A stretch of 41,505 bases of DNA from Mycobacteriales bacterium (GCA_030697205.1 JAUYQP010000005.1:1-41505); one strand, 5' to 3'. Counted from the first letter of the stretch, positions 1-11,680 are shown. Made by a program: numbers and translations. Notes: generated by a model not told the origin, from the letters alone.

Positions 1-3000
1 CGCGCCACCTCGTACTCGTCCTTGTAGGCCATGACGTGCGCGAGCCCACGAGCCACAGCACAGGAGTACGCCGTGGCCTCCCCCAGCACCCGCTCCGCCT
101 GCCACGCGGCGACGACGTCGTCGAGGTAGCGGCGGGCCACCCGTCGGCCCTGCCACGCGAGCAGCAGCTCGACGCGGACCAGCGCGACCCGCCGGGTCTC
201 CCCGGCCAGCGGCGTGGCGTCGACGAGCGCGGCTGCCCGCTCAGAAGCGCGGACTGCCCGCGACGACGGCGCCACAGCGGCCGGCGAGACCGCGGCCGCG
301 AAGGCGGCCGGGTCCGCGACCAGGACGCGGCCCCAGCGGAAGGCCGCGACGTTGGTGACGACCGCGACGCCGTTGACCTCGAGCGCCGCCTCGATCGCCG
401 ACGACGACACCGGCAGCGCGCCGGACTGGTAGGCCGCACCGACGAGCAGCATGTTTGCGCAGGCGGTCGAGCCGAAGAGCGCCTCGGCCGCGGCCAGCGC
501 GTCGAGCTGCACGAGCGAGCGCGATGCCTGGGTCAGCGCCTCGAGCAGCCGAGGCTGCGACGGGTGCTCGGCGTTGGGGTCGAAGACCTCGTCGCCGGTC
601 GGGGTCACCGACGTCGAGGCGATCGACACCGTCCGCGCCGGCGAGCAGTAGGCGAGCTGTCGGGCGTCGGTCGCGACGAGCAGGTCGAAGGCCAGCACGC
701 ACGAGGCCGACCCCGGCGAGAGCCGGTTGACCGCGCCGGAGCCGAGCCGCAGATGCGACGTCACCGGACCGGCCTTCTGCGACAGCCCCGTCTGGTCGAG
801 CCCCGACGCGTCGAGGCCGTCCATCAGCGCCGCGGTCGCGAGCACCTGGTTGACCGTGACGATGCCGGTCCCGCCGATCCCGGCGAGCAGCAGGTCGAAG
901 GTCCCCTCGAACACCGGCAGCGCCGGCTCGTCGACGACAGGGGGAGCCCCGGCGGCACGGCGCACCGGACGCCGGGCAGCCGCGACCTCGACCGTCAGGA
1001 ACGACGGGCAGTCGCCGTCGAGGCAGGAGTAGTCGGTGTTGCACGAGGTCTGGTCGATGCGCGTCTTGCGACCGAGCTCGGTCTCGACCGGCTGCACGGA
1101 CAGGCAGTTCGACTTCTGACCGCAGTCACCGCAGCCCTCGCAGACCGCCTCGTCGATGACGACCCGTTGGGTGCGCACCGGCAGCGACCCGCGCTTGCGC
1201 AGTCGCCGCGCCTCGGCGGCGCACTGCTGGTCGTAGACGATGACCGTCACGCCGGCGATCTCGCGCAGCTCCCGCTGGACCGCGTCCATGTCGTCGCGGT
1301 GCCGCACCTCGACCCCCGGCGCGAAGGACGTGCGGCGGCCGTACTTGCCAGGGTCGTCGGCGACGACGACGGTCTTCACGACCTGCTCGGCGTGCAGCTT
1401 CCACGTCAGCTGCGGCACGGTCAGCGCGCCCTGCGCGTCCTGCGCACCGGTCATCGCGACGGCCGCGTTGTAGAGGATCTTGTAGGTCATCGTCATGCCC
1501 GCGGCGATGCACGCCTGCAGCGCGAGCTGGCCGGAGTGGAAGAACGTCCCGTCGCCGACGTTCTGGAAGAGGTGGTCCGCCACGGCGAAGGGCGCCTGGC
1601 CGATCCACTGCACGCCCTCGCCTCCCATGTGGGTGAGCCCGGTGACCTGCGCGGACTCGCGGCCAGCCATCGTCACCAGCGCGTGACAGCCGATGCCACC
1701 TGAGGAGATCGAGCCCTCCGGCACCGGCGTCGAGCGGTTGTGCGGGCAGCCGCTGCAGAAATACGGCGTACGACGGACCGGCGTCAGCGACAGCATCGTG
1801 CGCGGCCGCGCCGGCGCCTCGGGCAGGACGAGCTCCTGGCCGAGGACCTTGCGCAGCGCGGGCAGCAGCCGGTCCGCGGTGAGCTGGCCGTCGGCGGGCA
1901 CGAGCACCAGTCCGTGCTCGTCGCGCTTGCCGAAGACCCGCGGCGCCCCGACGGAGTAGAGGGCCGTGCGGACCTGGTCCTCGACGAAGGCGACCTTCTC
2001 CTCGACGACGAGCACGTCGCGGACCCCGCGGGCGGCCTTGCGCACGATCGGGCCCGAGAGCGGGAACGGCATGCCGATGCGCAGCAGCCGGACCCCGGCC
2101 CGGGCCAGGGCGGCGTCGTCGAACCCGAGCTCCAGCAGGGCCTGGCGGGTCGCGTCGTACGCCGTGCCCGTGGCCACGACGACCAGCCACGCGTCAGGGG
2201 TATCGACCTCGACAGCGTCGAGGGCGTTGGCGTCGCGGTAGGCCTCGACGGCCGCCCAGCGCGGCCCGAAGAGGTCCTGCTCGGCGTAGAGCGAGTCGGG
2301 CGGCGAGGCGAAGATCCGCTGCTGGTAGGTCCAGGGCCGGCCCTCCCACTCGAGCTCGGGGACGACGATCGACAGGTCGCTGAAGTCGCGTTCGACGGTG
2401 AACAGCCCGTCGGCGACGTCGGCGAGGACCTTCACGCCGGTCCAGCAGCCGGACAGCCGCGACAGCGCGACGCCGTGCATCCCGAACTCCACGAGCTCCG
2501 ACGGGTTGCGCGGGGTGACGACCGGCAGCTGCAGGGAGGCGAGGGTGCGCTCGGAGACACACGGCAGCGACGACGACTTCGCGCCGGGGTCGTCACCGGC
2601 GAGGACGAGCACGCCGCCCTCGGGGTTGGCGCCGTAGGCGTTGCCGTGCCGGATCGCGTCACAGGCGCGGTCGACGCCGGGGCCCTTGCCGTACCAGACG
2701 CCGACGACCCCGTCGACGGTCCGGCCACCGGGCAGGTCGAGCTGGGAGCCCCAGACCGCGGTCGCGCCGAGCTCCTCGTTGAGGCCCGGGACGACGTGGA
2801 CGTCGTGGTCGGTGCGCAGGTGCGGCATCCCGAGCAGCAGCTTGTCGAGCCCGCCCAGCGGCGAGCCGGGGTAGCCGGAGACGAGGTGGGCGACGCGGCG
2901 GCCGGCACGCGCGTCGCGCTGCTGCTGCTCGACGAGCAAGCGAGCCACCGACTGCACGCCGGTCATGAGGACGCGCCCGCCGGTGGGGCGGTAGCGGTCG

Positions 3001-3047
3001 GCGAGGTCGTAGGCAGGGCGGGCGCCGGCGGCCGGTGCAGTCGTCAT
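1..3047 (-). CDS. Indolepyruvate ferredoxin oxidoreductase, fused alpha-gamma type (C-terminus cut by window edge)
   Basis: This thiamine-pyrophosphate and Fe-S enzyme oxidatively decarboxylates arylpyruvates (indolepyruvate, phenylpyruvate, hydroxyphenylpyruvate) to aryl-acetyl-CoA. About 1015 residues are visible; fused members usually have 1150-1190, so the C-terminus lies left of base 1. The N-terminal pyruvate:ferredoxin-type domain has SGYPGSPLGGLD near residue 58. The TPP domain has GGEGVQWIGQAPF and VGDGTFFHSGQ near residue 495. A ferredoxin-like cluster motif CEGCGDCGQKSNC sits near residue 634. The gamma domain opens with GIGGTGIVTVNQVL near residue 715. The start is the ATG at 3045-3047 (MTTAPAAG), with GGAG just upstream. 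It is divergent from an Lrp/AsnC gene 121 bp away, the likely regulator. Family assignment is firm; substrate preference is inferred. Confidence 0.95.
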   Translation of the reverse strand, partial: MTTAPAAGARPAYDLADRYRPTGGRVLMTGVQSVARLLVEQQQRDARAGRRVAHLVSGYPGSPLGGLDKLLLGMPHLRTDHDVHVVPGLNEELGATAVWGSQLDLPGGRTVDGVVGVWYGKGPGVDRACDAIRHGNAYGANPEGGVLVLAGDDPGAKSSSLPCVSERTLASLQLPVVTPRNPSELVEFGMHGVALSRLSGCWTGVKVLADVADGLFTVERDFSDLSIVVPELEWEGRPWTYQQRIFASPPDSLYAEQDLFGPRWAAVEAYRDANALDAVEVDTPDAWLVVVATGTAYDATRQALLELGFDDAALARAGVRLLRIGMPFPLSGPIVRKAARGVRDVLVVEEKVAFVEDQVRTALYSVGAPRVFGKRDEHGLVLVPADGQLTADRLLPALRKVLGQELVLPEAPARPRTMLSLTPVRRTPYFCSGCPHNRSTPVPEGSISSGGIGCHALVTMAGRESAQVTGLTHMGGEGVQWIGQAPFAVADHLFQNVGDGTFFHSGQLALQACIAAGMTMTYKILYNAAVAMTGAQDAQGALTVPQLTWKLHAEQVVKTVVVADDPGKYGRRTSFAPGVEVRHRDDMDAVQRELREIAGVTVIVYDQQCAAEARRLRKRGSLPVRTQRVVIDEAVCEGCGDCGQKSNCLSVQPVETELGRKTRIDQTSCNTDYSCLDGDCPSFLTVEVAAARRPVRRAAGAPPVVDEPALPVFEGTFDLLLAGIGGTGIVTVNQVLATAALMDGLDASGLDQTGLSQKAGPVTSHLRLGSGAVNRLSPGSASCVLAFDLLVATDARQLAYCSPARTVSIASTSVTPTGDEVFDPNAEHPSQPRLLEALTQASRSLVQLDALAAAEALFGSTACANMLLVGAAYQSGALPVSSSAIEAALEVNGVAVVTNVAAFRWGRVLVADPAAFAAAVSPAAVAPSSRAVRASERAAALVDATPLAGETRRVALVRVELLLAWQGRRVARRYLDDVVAAWQAERVLGEATAYSCAVARGLAHVMAYKDEYEVA

Positions 3048-3168
3048 GAGGTCTCCGTCCACGAGGAGCAGCAAGTGTCGCCTGACCTGCCCTTCACGCC
3101 CAGCCGCTCAGCGGCGACTTGTCATCCTGCTAGGTTCACGAGGCCATCGACCCCCGGAGCCTCCCGCC
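3048..3168. promoter_or_regulatory. Divergent control region between the IOR gene and the Lrp/AsnC gene
   Basis: This 121-bp gap separates two divergent genes and must hold both promoters. It contains an imperfect inverted repeat, CAAGTGTCGCC near 3074 against GGCGACTTG near 3114 (arms differ by a 2-base insertion), and a short dyad CCGCT-C-AGCGG between them. Lrp-family proteins often bind degenerate dyads in such positions. No clear -35/-10 pair was recognised. Confidence 0.4.
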
Positions 3169-3666
3169 GTGAGCAGCACCCTCGACCGCCTCGACGCCGA
3201 GCTCCTCGCGCTGTTGGAGGACGACCCGCGCACCGGCGTCGTCGAGCTGGCCGAGCGGCTCGGCACCAGCCGCGCCACCGTGCAGGCCCGGATGACCCGG
3301 CTGCGCGACTCCGGTGTGCTGCGCGGCTTCCGGGTCGCCCTCGACCCGGAGCTGCTCGGCGTCCCGGTCACCGCCCTGGTCAGCATCGACCTGTCGCAGG
3401 GGTCCCTCGCCGACGCCCTCGTCGCGCTCACCGACCTCCCCCACGTGCTCGAGGTCCTGACCTGCACCGGCGACGCCGACCTCGTCGTGCGCGTGGCCGC
3501 GGAGTCCAACTCGCAGCTGCAGGACCTCATCCAGGAGGTGCTGCTCATCCCGGGAGTCGTGCGGACCACCACGCAGATCGTCCTGACGACCCCGGTGCCC
3601 TACCGGGTGCAGCCGCTGCTGCACCACCTCACCCGCTCGTCGGGACGGGGTCGCGCCAGGGCGTGA
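3169..3666 (+). CDS. Lrp/AsnC family transcriptional regulator (paralogue 1)
   Basis: 165 aa. The N-terminal helix-turn-helix (residues about 5-50, core LAERLGTSRATVQARMTRL) is followed by a RAM/AsnC effector-binding domain (about 70-150) ending in PVPYRVQPLL. Such proteins form octamer-like assemblies that sense amino acids or related metabolites. The start chosen is GTG 3169 (VSSTLDRLDAELL), which aligns with family N-termini; the frame is open further upstream but that stretch resembles no protein. It is divergent from the arylpyruvate oxidoreductase gene, the probable target. A second regulator with the same C-terminal signature lies at 9915-10427 beside hpd. Confidence 0.9.
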   Translation: MSSTLDRLDAELLALLEDDPRTGVVELAERLGTSRATVQARMTRLRDSGVLRGFRVALDPELLGVPVTALVSIDLSQGSLADALVALTDLPHVLEVLTCTGDADLVVRVAAESNSQLQDLIQEVLLIPGVVRTTTQIVLTTPVPYRVQPLLHHLTRSSGRGRARA

Positions 3667-3686
3667 CGGCGTGGGAGCATCCGCGG

Positions 3687-3932
3687 GTGCACGCCGACCT
3701 GACCCTGGGAGCCCAGCCCCTGTCGGTCGCCTCGCCGTGGCTCGAGAGCCAGCTCGCGACCTGGGGGCTGCGCCCCGGCCTCGCCCGCCTGTGGCTGACC
3801 TCCGCCGAGGGCCGCATCCCGCTCGAGGAGTCCACCGCGATCCACCTGGAGTACGACGAGGACCTCGGCCTCGTCACCTGCGAGGTGTGGGCGGCAGGGC
3901 GCCGGCTGTTCGGCATCGACGACCTGGCCTGA
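3687..3932 (+). CDS. Small hypothetical protein
   Basis: 81 aa from GTG 3687 ([12 protein letters not shown]). I do not recognise the family. Codon use is strongly coding (nearly all third positions G/C) and the acidic middle (HLEYDEDLG) and closing GIDDLA look like a small globular cytoplasmic protein; there is no signal peptide or membrane segment. The start is preceded by GGGAG eight bases upstream. An alternative GTG at 3663 would overlap the regulator stop as GTGA and give 89 aa. It lies between the Lrp gene and the FGE gene, all on the plus strand, and may be co-transcribed with the former. Confidence 0.6.
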   Translation: MHADLTLGAQPLSVASPWLESQLATWGLRPGLARLWLTSAEGRIPLEESTAIHLEYDEDLGLVTCEVWAAGRRLFGIDDLA

Positions 3933-3941
3933 CCCGCGGCC

Positions 3942-3957
3942 TACGCTCGCGGACGTG
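3942..3957 (+). promoter_or_regulatory. Probable leaderless promoter of the FGE gene
   Basis: TACGCT at 3942-3947 fits the actinobacterial -10 pattern TAnnnT and lies 7 bases before the GTG at 3955, so transcription would begin at or next to the start codon. No Shine-Dalgarno sequence precedes the GTG. Confidence 0.5.
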
Positions 3958-4809
3958 TCGGCCTGCTGCGCACCTGGTCGCCCGCCGGAGGAGACCGGTG
4001 CGGCAGCGGCTCCCGTCGTACCCGCCGGTGATCCTGGGCCCCTGCTCGCGATCCCTGCCGCCACCTTCTCGATGGGCGAGGACGGGCCGCTGGCCGAGCC
4101 CTACGACGGGGAGGGCCCGGTCCGCGACGTCGAGGTGGCGGCCTTCGAGATCGCGGCGTGGACCGTCACCGTCGAGCGCTTCGCCGGCTTCGTCGCGGCG
4201 ACCGGTCACGTCACCGACGCCGAGCGCTTCGGCTGGTCCTACGTCGTCGCGCACCAGGTCGCCGGCGAGGTCCGCGGCACCGTCGCGGGGGCGCCCTGGT
4301 GGTGCGGGGTCGACGGCGCCGACTGGCGGCACCCCGGCGGCCCGCGGTCCGACGCGCTGCCCGACCACCCGGTCGTGCACGTGTCGTGGGACGACGCCGT
4401 CGCCTACTGCGGCTGGGCCGGGGTGCGACTCCCCACGGAGACCGAGTGGGAGCGCGCGGCGCGTGGCGGTCTGCACCGCACGACCTACCCGTGGGGCGAC
4501 GAGCTGCGCCCGGATGGCCCGTGGTTGCTCAACATCTGGCAGGGCGACTTCCCGTCGCACGACACCGGCGAGGACGGCTTCAGCGGCACCGCGCCGGTCG
4601 ATGCCTTCCCGCCCAACGGTCTCGGGCTGTACCAGGTCGTGGGCAACGTGTGGGAGTGGACAGCCTCGCCCTGGGGCGACCAGCGCGTCCGGCGCGGTGG
4701 CTCCTACCTGTGCCACGCGTCCTACTGCCACCGCTACCGCGTGTCCGCGCGCGACCGATCGATGCCGTCCGACACCACCTGCCACACGGGCTTCCGGGTC
4801 GCCCGCTAG
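3955..4809 (+). CDS. Formylglycine-generating enzyme (SUMF1/FGE family)
   Basis: 284 aa. FGE oxidises the cysteine in the CxPxR motif of sulfatases to formylglycine, their catalytic residue, using copper and oxygen. The whole protein is one FGE-sulfatase domain: [10 protein letters not shown] near the N-terminus, [14 protein letters not shown], the WQGDFP segment and [13 protein letters not shown]. Both active-site cysteines are present in [15 protein letters not shown] (about C253 and C258), separating it from EgtB and other FGE-fold relatives lacking this pair. The protein begins VSACCAP and has no signal peptide. No sulfatase is encoded here, so its clients lie elsewhere. Its stop codon is interlocked with that of the convergent GH79-like gene. 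Confidence 0.92.
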   Translation: MSACCAPGRPPEETGAAAAPVVPAGDPGPLLAIPAATFSMGEDGPLAEPYDGEGPVRDVEVAAFEIAAWTVTVERFAGFVAATGHVTDAERFGWSYVVAHQVAGEVRGTVAGAPWWCGVDGADWRHPGGPRSDALPDHPVVHVSWDDAVAYCGWAGVRLPTETEWERAARGGLHRTTYPWGDELRPDGPWLLNIWQGDFPSHDTGEDGFSGTAPVDAFPPNGLGLYQVVGNVWEWTASPWGDQRVRRGGSYLCHASYCHRYRVSARDRSMPSDTTCHTGFRVAR

Positions 4810-6302
4810 AGCGGAGCGGGCAGCTCCGGGCCATCGGTGACGTGCAGGACGACGGTCTGGCAGGGAGAGACGGTGACCGACACGGTGCCGTCCTCCGCGC
4901 GCTGAAGCGGTGCCCGCTCCCACTGCAGCGTGCCGTCGGGCTGCAGGGTCGCGCCGTTGATCGTCGTCGTGCGGCCACTGCAACCGGCGAGGTCGTTGAT
5001 GCGGCTGGCGGTCACCTCGCCCGGGGGGAGGGTCACGGCGACCTGGCCCGAGTGGGCCGAGGTGGTGCCCTTGTTGACGAGGTAGACGACGTGCGAGGTC
5101 TCGGTCAGACCGGTCGCCGCCCAGGCCTTGACGAGGTCGCCGGCCAGGCCCGCGGAGAGGTCGCTGGTCGTCGTACCGCAGAAGCGCTTGCCGGCGATCT
5201 CCTTGACCAGCGCCAGGGCGTAGACGCCCGGTGCGGGGAGGGTCTTGCCGTCGCGCACGAAGAACGGCGTGTAGCGGGCCTTGAGCGGGTGCGAGCGGTA
5301 GTAGTGGTTGTCCCAGGAGTGGAGGTGGTAGCCCGCGAGGCCCGCCTGCGCCCCGCTGAGGATCGTGTCGATCGTCCAGGCTGACGAGCCCGTCACGTCG
5401 CTGACCCGGCCGAGGCCGCCGCGACCCACGCTGTTGCCCTCGCTCATCCGCTGCGGCACCAGGGCCGCCGCGTCCTCGGCGAGCCCGACCCTGCTGAGGA
5501 AGCGCTGCTGCACCTCCGGCGAGAGCAGGGTCGCGAGCGACGGACGGTTGCCGTAGTCGTGCCAGCCGAGGTAGCCGATCCGGCTGCTGTGCGCGCGCCG
5601 GAGCGCCTCGATCCAGCTCAGGTCCACGCCGTTGCTGACGTCGGGGCCGGTCAGGGGCACCGTGCGCGCCAGCGGGTCGGCGTCGAGTGCGTCGACGTAG
5701 CGGCCGTAGCGCTCGAGGTAGCTCGTCACGTCTGGCATGTAGGCGTCGGGCTCGTTGCCGGGCGCGACGGCGAGCAGCCGGCGGTCGATGTCCTGCAAGA
5801 CGGCGTAGCGGACGAGGGCGGCCGCCTTCTCGGGCTGGTCGACCTTGAGGTTGAGGCCCAGCACGAGGTGCCACCCGCTCCGCCGCGCGACCTCGAGCAG
5901 CGCGTCGACCATCCCCGTGGTGACGACGCCCGAGAAGAGCTGGTTGGTGGCGGGGTCACCGTCGGGTGTCCAGTGGTAGTCGTCCTGGCTGTTGCCGCCG
6001 ATGCGCAGGACCCCGTCGTCGCCCAGCTCCTGCAGCAGCCTGACGGTCGCGGCCACCGCGGTGTCCGCGCTGGTGCCGAACCAGTGCTGGACCATGCTCC
6101 ACTCGATCGACAGCCCGAGGTAGTCAGCCGGCACGACGGGGGCGTTGACCGCGCAGCCGCCGACCGTCACCGTCGTCGTGGGGGCGGGGGTCGCGTCCGC
6201 GGCGCGGGCGTCCGGGCCCAGCCCGCCCACCCCCGCGACGAGCCCGGCCACCAGCAGCGGCAGCAGCGCGCGCCTCACTCCGTCGTACCCCCCCTTGCGC
6301 AT
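4806..6302 (-). CDS. Secreted GH79-like glycoside hydrolase (heparanase/beta-glucuronidase fold)
   Basis: 498 aa from ATG 6302 (MRKGGYDGV). A signal peptide is clear: basic N-terminus, hydrophobic [17 protein letters not shown], then cleavage near ARA-ADA. The catalytic TIM barrel carries [13 protein letters not shown], the acid/base motif APGNEPDAY (E about 184) and the nucleophile region [11 protein letters not shown] (E about 288), the GH79 pattern. A C-terminal beta domain (about 370-498) follows with [16 protein letters not shown]79 members release glucuronic acid or cleave heparan-type chains; the substrate cannot be read here. A GTG at 6368 would add 22 residues before the signal peptide and is less likely. 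It is convergent with the FGE gene. Confidence 0.8.
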   Translation of the reverse strand: MRKGGYDGVRRALLPLLVAGLVAGVGGLGPDARAADATPAPTTTVTVGGCAVNAPVVPADYLGLSIEWSMVQHWFGTSADTAVAATVRLLQELGDDGVLRIGGNSQDDYHWTPDGDPATNQLFSGVVTTGMVDALLEVARRSGWHLVLGLNLKVDQPEKAAALVRYAVLQDIDRRLLAVAPGNEPDAYMPDVTSYLERYGRYVDALDADPLARTVPLTGPDVSNGVDLSWIEALRRAHSSRIGYLGWHDYGNRPSLATLLSPEVQQRFLSRVGLAEDAAALVPQRMSEGNSVGRGGLGRVSDVTGSSAWTIDTILSGAQAGLAGYHLHSWDNHYYRSHPLKARYTPFFVRDGKTLPAPGVYALALVKEIAGKRFCGTTTSDLSAGLAGDLVKAWAATGLTETSHVVYLVNKGTTSAHSGQVAVTLPPGEVTASRINDLAGCSGRTTTINGATLQPDGTLQWERAPLQRAEDGTVSVTVSPCQTVVLHVTDGPELPAPL

Positions 6303-6457
6303 GCTGGGTGCGTCCCAGGTCCTGCCGTTGATGTTCGTCGTCGTCGGTCGTACTCCTGCTCTCGGCACGGAGGACGCTCGCCTGCAGCCCGCCTCCCCGG
6401 CTCGCGGCGATCTTCACCTCTCGACAGGTGCGGGGAGCGCGTGCCGGCGCCTACCCG

Positions 6458-7549
6458 CTACGCCAAGGCGGGCAGGACCGTGCCGCGGACCTCGCCGAGG
6501 GGGAGGCCGGCGGCGGTCGCGCGGATGACGACCTCGTCGCCGTCGTCGAGCCAGCTCGTCGAGCGCCCCGGCAACGGGTCGCGCCCGTCCCAGGTCAGCT
6601 CCAGCAGGCAGCCGCGCTCGTCGGCGCCCGGGCCGCTGACGGTGCCGCTCGCGTAGAGGTCACCGGTACGCAGGGACGCGCCGCCCGAGGTCAGGTGCGC
6701 GAGCTGCTGCGGCGCGGTCCAGTAGGTGCCGGCGAAGGGCGGGCGCGACACGACCTGCCCCCCGATCTCCAGCTCCAGCGCGATGTCGAGGCCCCAGTCC
6801 TCGTCGCAGCGCAGGTGCGGCGCCGGCACCGGGTCCTGCACCGGCGGTGCGACCCGAGCAGAGCCGAGCGCCTCGAGTGGCACGACCCAGCCGCTGATCG
6901 AGGTCGCGAAGCTCTTGCCGAGGAAGGGCCCGAGCGGGCGGTACTCGTAGGACTGCACGTCGCGGGCGCTCCAGTCGTTGAGCAGCACGACGCCGAAGAC
7001 GTGGTCACGGAACTGCCCCGTCGACACGGTGGTGCCGAGCGGCGTGCCGACACCGACGACGAAGCCGACCTCGACCTCGACGTCGAGCTTGCGGGTCGGG
7101 CCGTAGCCCGGCCCGGGGAGCGCCAGCCCCTGGGGACGCCTGATCGGCGTACCGCTGACCACGACCGTGCCGGCGCGCCCGTGGTAGCCGACCGGGAGCT
7201 GCGTCCAGTGCGGCAGCAGCGGCGGGTCGTCGGGCCGGAAGATCTGGCTGACCGTGCTGGCGTGGACAGCGCTCGAGTAGAAGTCGACGTAGTCAGCGAC
7301 CTCGAAGGGCATGAGCACCTGGACGTCGCGGAAGAGCGGCCGGTCCAGCATCGTGCGGACGACGGAGCGCCAGTAGGTCCAGGCGTCGCGACCGAGCGCC
7401 AGGAAGGCGTTGAGCGACGGCTGTGCGAAGACCGGGTCGAGCTCTGAGAGGTCGAGCACCCCGTCGTCGACCGCTACGCCGACGCGCGGCGGGCCGCCCT
7501 CGGGGGAGAAGACGCCGTAGGGCAGGACCTCCCGACCCCAGTCGGTCAC
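6458..7549 (-). CDS. fahA: Fumarylacetoacetase
   Basis: 363 aa. It hydrolyses fumarylacetoacetate to fumarate and acetoacetate, the last step of tyrosine/homogentisate breakdown. The family core is intact: DFYSSAVHAS with the catalytic histidine, PVGYHGRAGTVVVSGTPIRRP, LLNDWSARDVQSYEY, GKSFATSISGWVVP and TYWTAPQQLAHLTSGG. The start chosen is GTG 7549 (VTDWGREVLPYGVFS), which overlaps the hmgA stop as GTGA and matches the usual N-terminus; GTG 7567 would add six residues. It is last in the operon hpd-hmgA-fahA. No maleylacetoacetate isomerase gene lies between it and hmgA. Confidence 0.95.
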   Translation of the reverse strand: MTDWGREVLPYGVFSPEGGPPRVGVAVDDGVLDLSELDPVFAQPSLNAFLALGRDAWTYWRSVVRTMLDRPLFRDVQVLMPFEVADYVDFYSSAVHASTVSQIFRPDDPPLLPHWTQLPVGYHGRAGTVVVSGTPIRRPQGLALPGPGYGPTRKLDVEVEVGFVVGVGTPLGTTVSTGQFRDHVFGVVLLNDWSARDVQSYEYRPLGPFLGKSFATSISGWVVPLEALGSARVAPPVQDPVPAPHLRCDEDWGLDIALELEIGGQVVSRPPFAGTYWTAPQQLAHLTSGGASLRTGDLYASGTVSGPGADERGCLLELTWDGRDPLPGRSTSWLDDGDEVVIRATAAGLPLGEVRGTVLPALA

Positions 7550-8711
7550 CCGCGCGCCCAGGTCCACGGGTAGTCGGCGTCCTCGACGTCGTAGGCCGCG
7601 GGCGCGAGGTCGAGCGGCGCGAAGGTGTCGACCATGACGGCGAGCTCGTCGGTCGACGCGCGACCCAGGGCCTTCTCGACCGACCCGGGCTGCGGGCCGT
7701 GCACGAACCCGCCCGGGTGCAGCGAGATCGAGCCCTGTCCGATGCCGCTGCCGGCGCGGCTCGTGAAGTCGCCGCCGACGTAGAACAGCACCTCGTCGCT
7801 GTCGACGTTGGCGTGGTTGTAGGGCACCGGCACCGCGTCGGGGTGGTAGTCGAGCAGCCGCGGCACGAACGAGCAGACCACGAAGCCGGGGCCGCTGAAG
7901 GTCTGGTGCACCGGCGGCGGCTGGTGCAGCCGACCGGTCACCGGCTCGAAGTCGTGGATCGACAGGGCGTAGGGGTAGAGGCAGCCGTCCCAGCCCACGA
8001 CGTCGAAGGGGTGGCTCGGGTAGGTGTAGCGAGTGAGGCGACCACGACGGCGTACGACGATGTCGGTCTCGCCGGCGTCCACCAGCAGCGGGGCATCCGG
8101 TGCGCGGAAGTCCCGCTCGCAGTAGGGCGACTGCTCGAGGACCTGACCGTGCTTGCCGAGGTACTGCGAGGGGATCGTCACGTGGCCGCGGGCCTCGACG
8201 ACCAGTGCCCGCAGCGGGCCGTCGGTGACGACCCAGCGGTGGGTGGTGCCGGTGGGGACGACGACGTAGTCGCCCGGGCCGATGTCGAGCGCACCGAAGA
8301 CCGACTCGAGGCGTCCGGTCCCGGCCTCGACGTAGACGAGCAGGTCGCCGTCGGCGTCTCGGTAGAGCGGTGAGTCCGCCACCGCTGCGGCGTAGGAGAT
8401 GCGCACGGTGGCGTTGCCCATGAGGACCGAGCGGCCGGTGACGAGGTCCGTGTCCCCTGGGCCGGACGGCAGGTCATGGGTCCGCAGGTGGCGGGGGAGC
8501 AGCACGTCGGGTGGCTGCAGCTCGGCGTCGCTGCTGACGACCGGTTCGGCCTTGACGATCCGGGTCGGCAGCTCGCGGTGGTAGAGCAGGGCGCTGTCGC
8601 TGGAGAAGCCCTCCTCGCCCATGAGCTCCTCGGCGTAGAGCCGTCCGTCGGGCTGGCGGAACTGCACGTGCCGCTTGCGCGGGACCTCGCCGACCGACCG
8701 GTAGTGCGGCA

Positions 8712-8712
<1 letters not shown>
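7546..8712 (-). CDS. hmgA: Homogentisate 1,2-dioxygenase
   Basis: 388 aa. This Fe(II) cupin enzyme opens the homogentisate ring to maleylacetoacetate. Recognisable segments are RTHDLPSGPGDTDLVTGR, GDYVVVPTGTTHRW, HPFDVVGWDGCLYPYALS and the metal-site region YNHANVDSDEVLFYVGGD with SISLHPGGFVHGPQPG. Probable iron ligands are H300, E307 and H338. The start is the GTG at 8710-8712, sharing one base with the hpd stop (TAGTG), with AAGGGG about ten bases upstream; the frame stays open upstream inside hpd, but that part is not homologous. It is the middle gene of the tyrosine operon. Confidence 0.95.
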
Positions 8713-10419
<1,707 letters not shown>

Positions 10420-10427
<8 letters not shown>

Positions 10428-11667
10428 CGGTGGCTCGCGCCGCGGGGTGACGCAGGTGCGAGCCGGTGACGAGGGCGTCGCGCAGCTCGGCCATCGCGTC
10501 GTGCACGTCGACGAAGCGGGTGTAGAGCGGCGCCGGCCCGAGCCGGATCCGGTCCGGCTCGCGGAAGTCCGGCAGCACCTTGCGGGCGCGCAGCTCCTGC
10601 GCGAGCTGCCACGCCTCGGGGTGCTCGAGCACGACGTGCCCGCCGCGCCGGGCCGGGTCGCGGGGCGACGCGACGCGCACACCGTGGTCGGCGAGCCACG
10701 CGTCGGCGAGCTCGACGAGGTACGACGTGAGCGCGACCGACTTGGCCCGCAGCCGTGACAGGCCGGCGTCCGCGAGCAACCGCACCCCCTCCTCGACCGC
10801 GACGAGGCCGGAGACCGGCGGCGTCCCGGTGAGGAAGCGGCGGACGCCGGGAGCGGGCTGGTAGGCCGCGTCCATCGCGAACTGCGACGCCGAGCCGAAC
10901 CAGCCCGGCACCGGGTTGCGGAGCTCCTCGGCGAGCCCGGGCCGGACCCAGAGGAAGGCCGGCGCGCCCGGCCCGCCGTTGACGTACTTGTAGGTGCACC
11001 CCACCGCGAGGTCGGCGGTCGAGAGGTCGACCGGCACCGAGCCGGCGGTGTGGGAGAGGTCCCACAGCGTGAGGGCGCCGGCCTCGTGGGCCAGCCGGTC
11101 GATCTCGGCCACCGGCGCGAGGGCGCCGGAGCGGTAGGCGGTGTGCGACAGCGACACCAGGGCGACGTCGGGCCCGAGGGCCGCGCACACCGCGTCGACG
11201 GACACGCCCTCGTCGATGTCGGTGTGCACCACGCGCACCTCCGACCCCGCGAGGCGGGCGACCTCCTCGAGCACGAAGCGGTCGGTCGGGAAGTTGTCGT
11301 CGTCCGTGACGACGACGGTGCGCGCCGGGTCCCGGCGTACTCCTGCGAGCGCGAGCTTGTGCAGGTTGACCGTGACGCTGTCGCAGACGACCGTCTCGCC
11401 GGGGCCGACACCGAGCAGTGCCGCACCGAGGGCGTCGCCGACCGCGACCGGCAGGTCGACCCAGCGCGACCAGCCCTCGACGAGGTCGCCGCCCCACTCC
11501 TCGTCGACGAAGGAGCGCAGCCGGTCGCGGGTCGCGACGGGCAGCCGGCCGAGGGAGTTGCCGTCGAGGTAGCGCACGTCGGGGTCGGTGATCACGACGC
11601 GGTCGCGGAAGGTCGCCAGCTCGTCGTCGGCGTCGAGGTCGAGGGCGCGCTGCCGCAGGTCAGTCAC
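10420..11667 (-). CDS. kynU: Kynureninase
   Basis: 415 aa. This PLP enzyme cleaves kynurenine to anthranilate and alanine in tryptophan catabolism. Seen in order: YLDGNSLGRLP near residue 33, EEWGGDLVEGWSRW near 56, the PLP aspartate region LWDLSHTAGSVPVD (D203), the lysine motif GCTYKYVNGGPGAPAF (K227) and the C-terminal IRLGPAPLYTRF. The start is GTG 11667 (VTDLRQRALDL). No tryptophan dioxygenase or kynurenine formamidase gene is adjacent. It is convergent with the Lrp gene, so the two transcripts overlap at their ends. Confidence 0.95.
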
Positions 11668-11680
11668 CCGGTCGAGAGTA
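11665..11680 (-). promoter_or_regulatory. Probable leaderless promoter of kynU
   Basis: On the minus strand TACTCT (11680 down to 11675) lies 7 bases before the GTG start at 11667-11665. It fits TAnnnT, and no Shine-Dalgarno sequence is present. Confidence 0.45.

Noticed and set aside
36-1703. Long plus-strand open frame of 555 codons
   Set aside because: It is the antisense shadow of the oxidoreductase gene; its product is Arg/Asp/Gly-rich with no family motif, typical of a high-GC opposite frame.
1740-3930. 730-codon plus-strand frame as a single protein
   Set aside because: Only its last 81 codons (from 3687) look like protein; the remainder is antisense to the oxidoreductase and overlaps the Lrp gene in another frame.
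6303-6457. Possible riboswitch upstream of the GH79-like gene
   Set aside because: A CACCT/AGGTG stem is present on the minus strand, but I could not match c-di-AMP, c-di-GMP, cobalamin or other consensus elements, so only a simple hairpin is supported.
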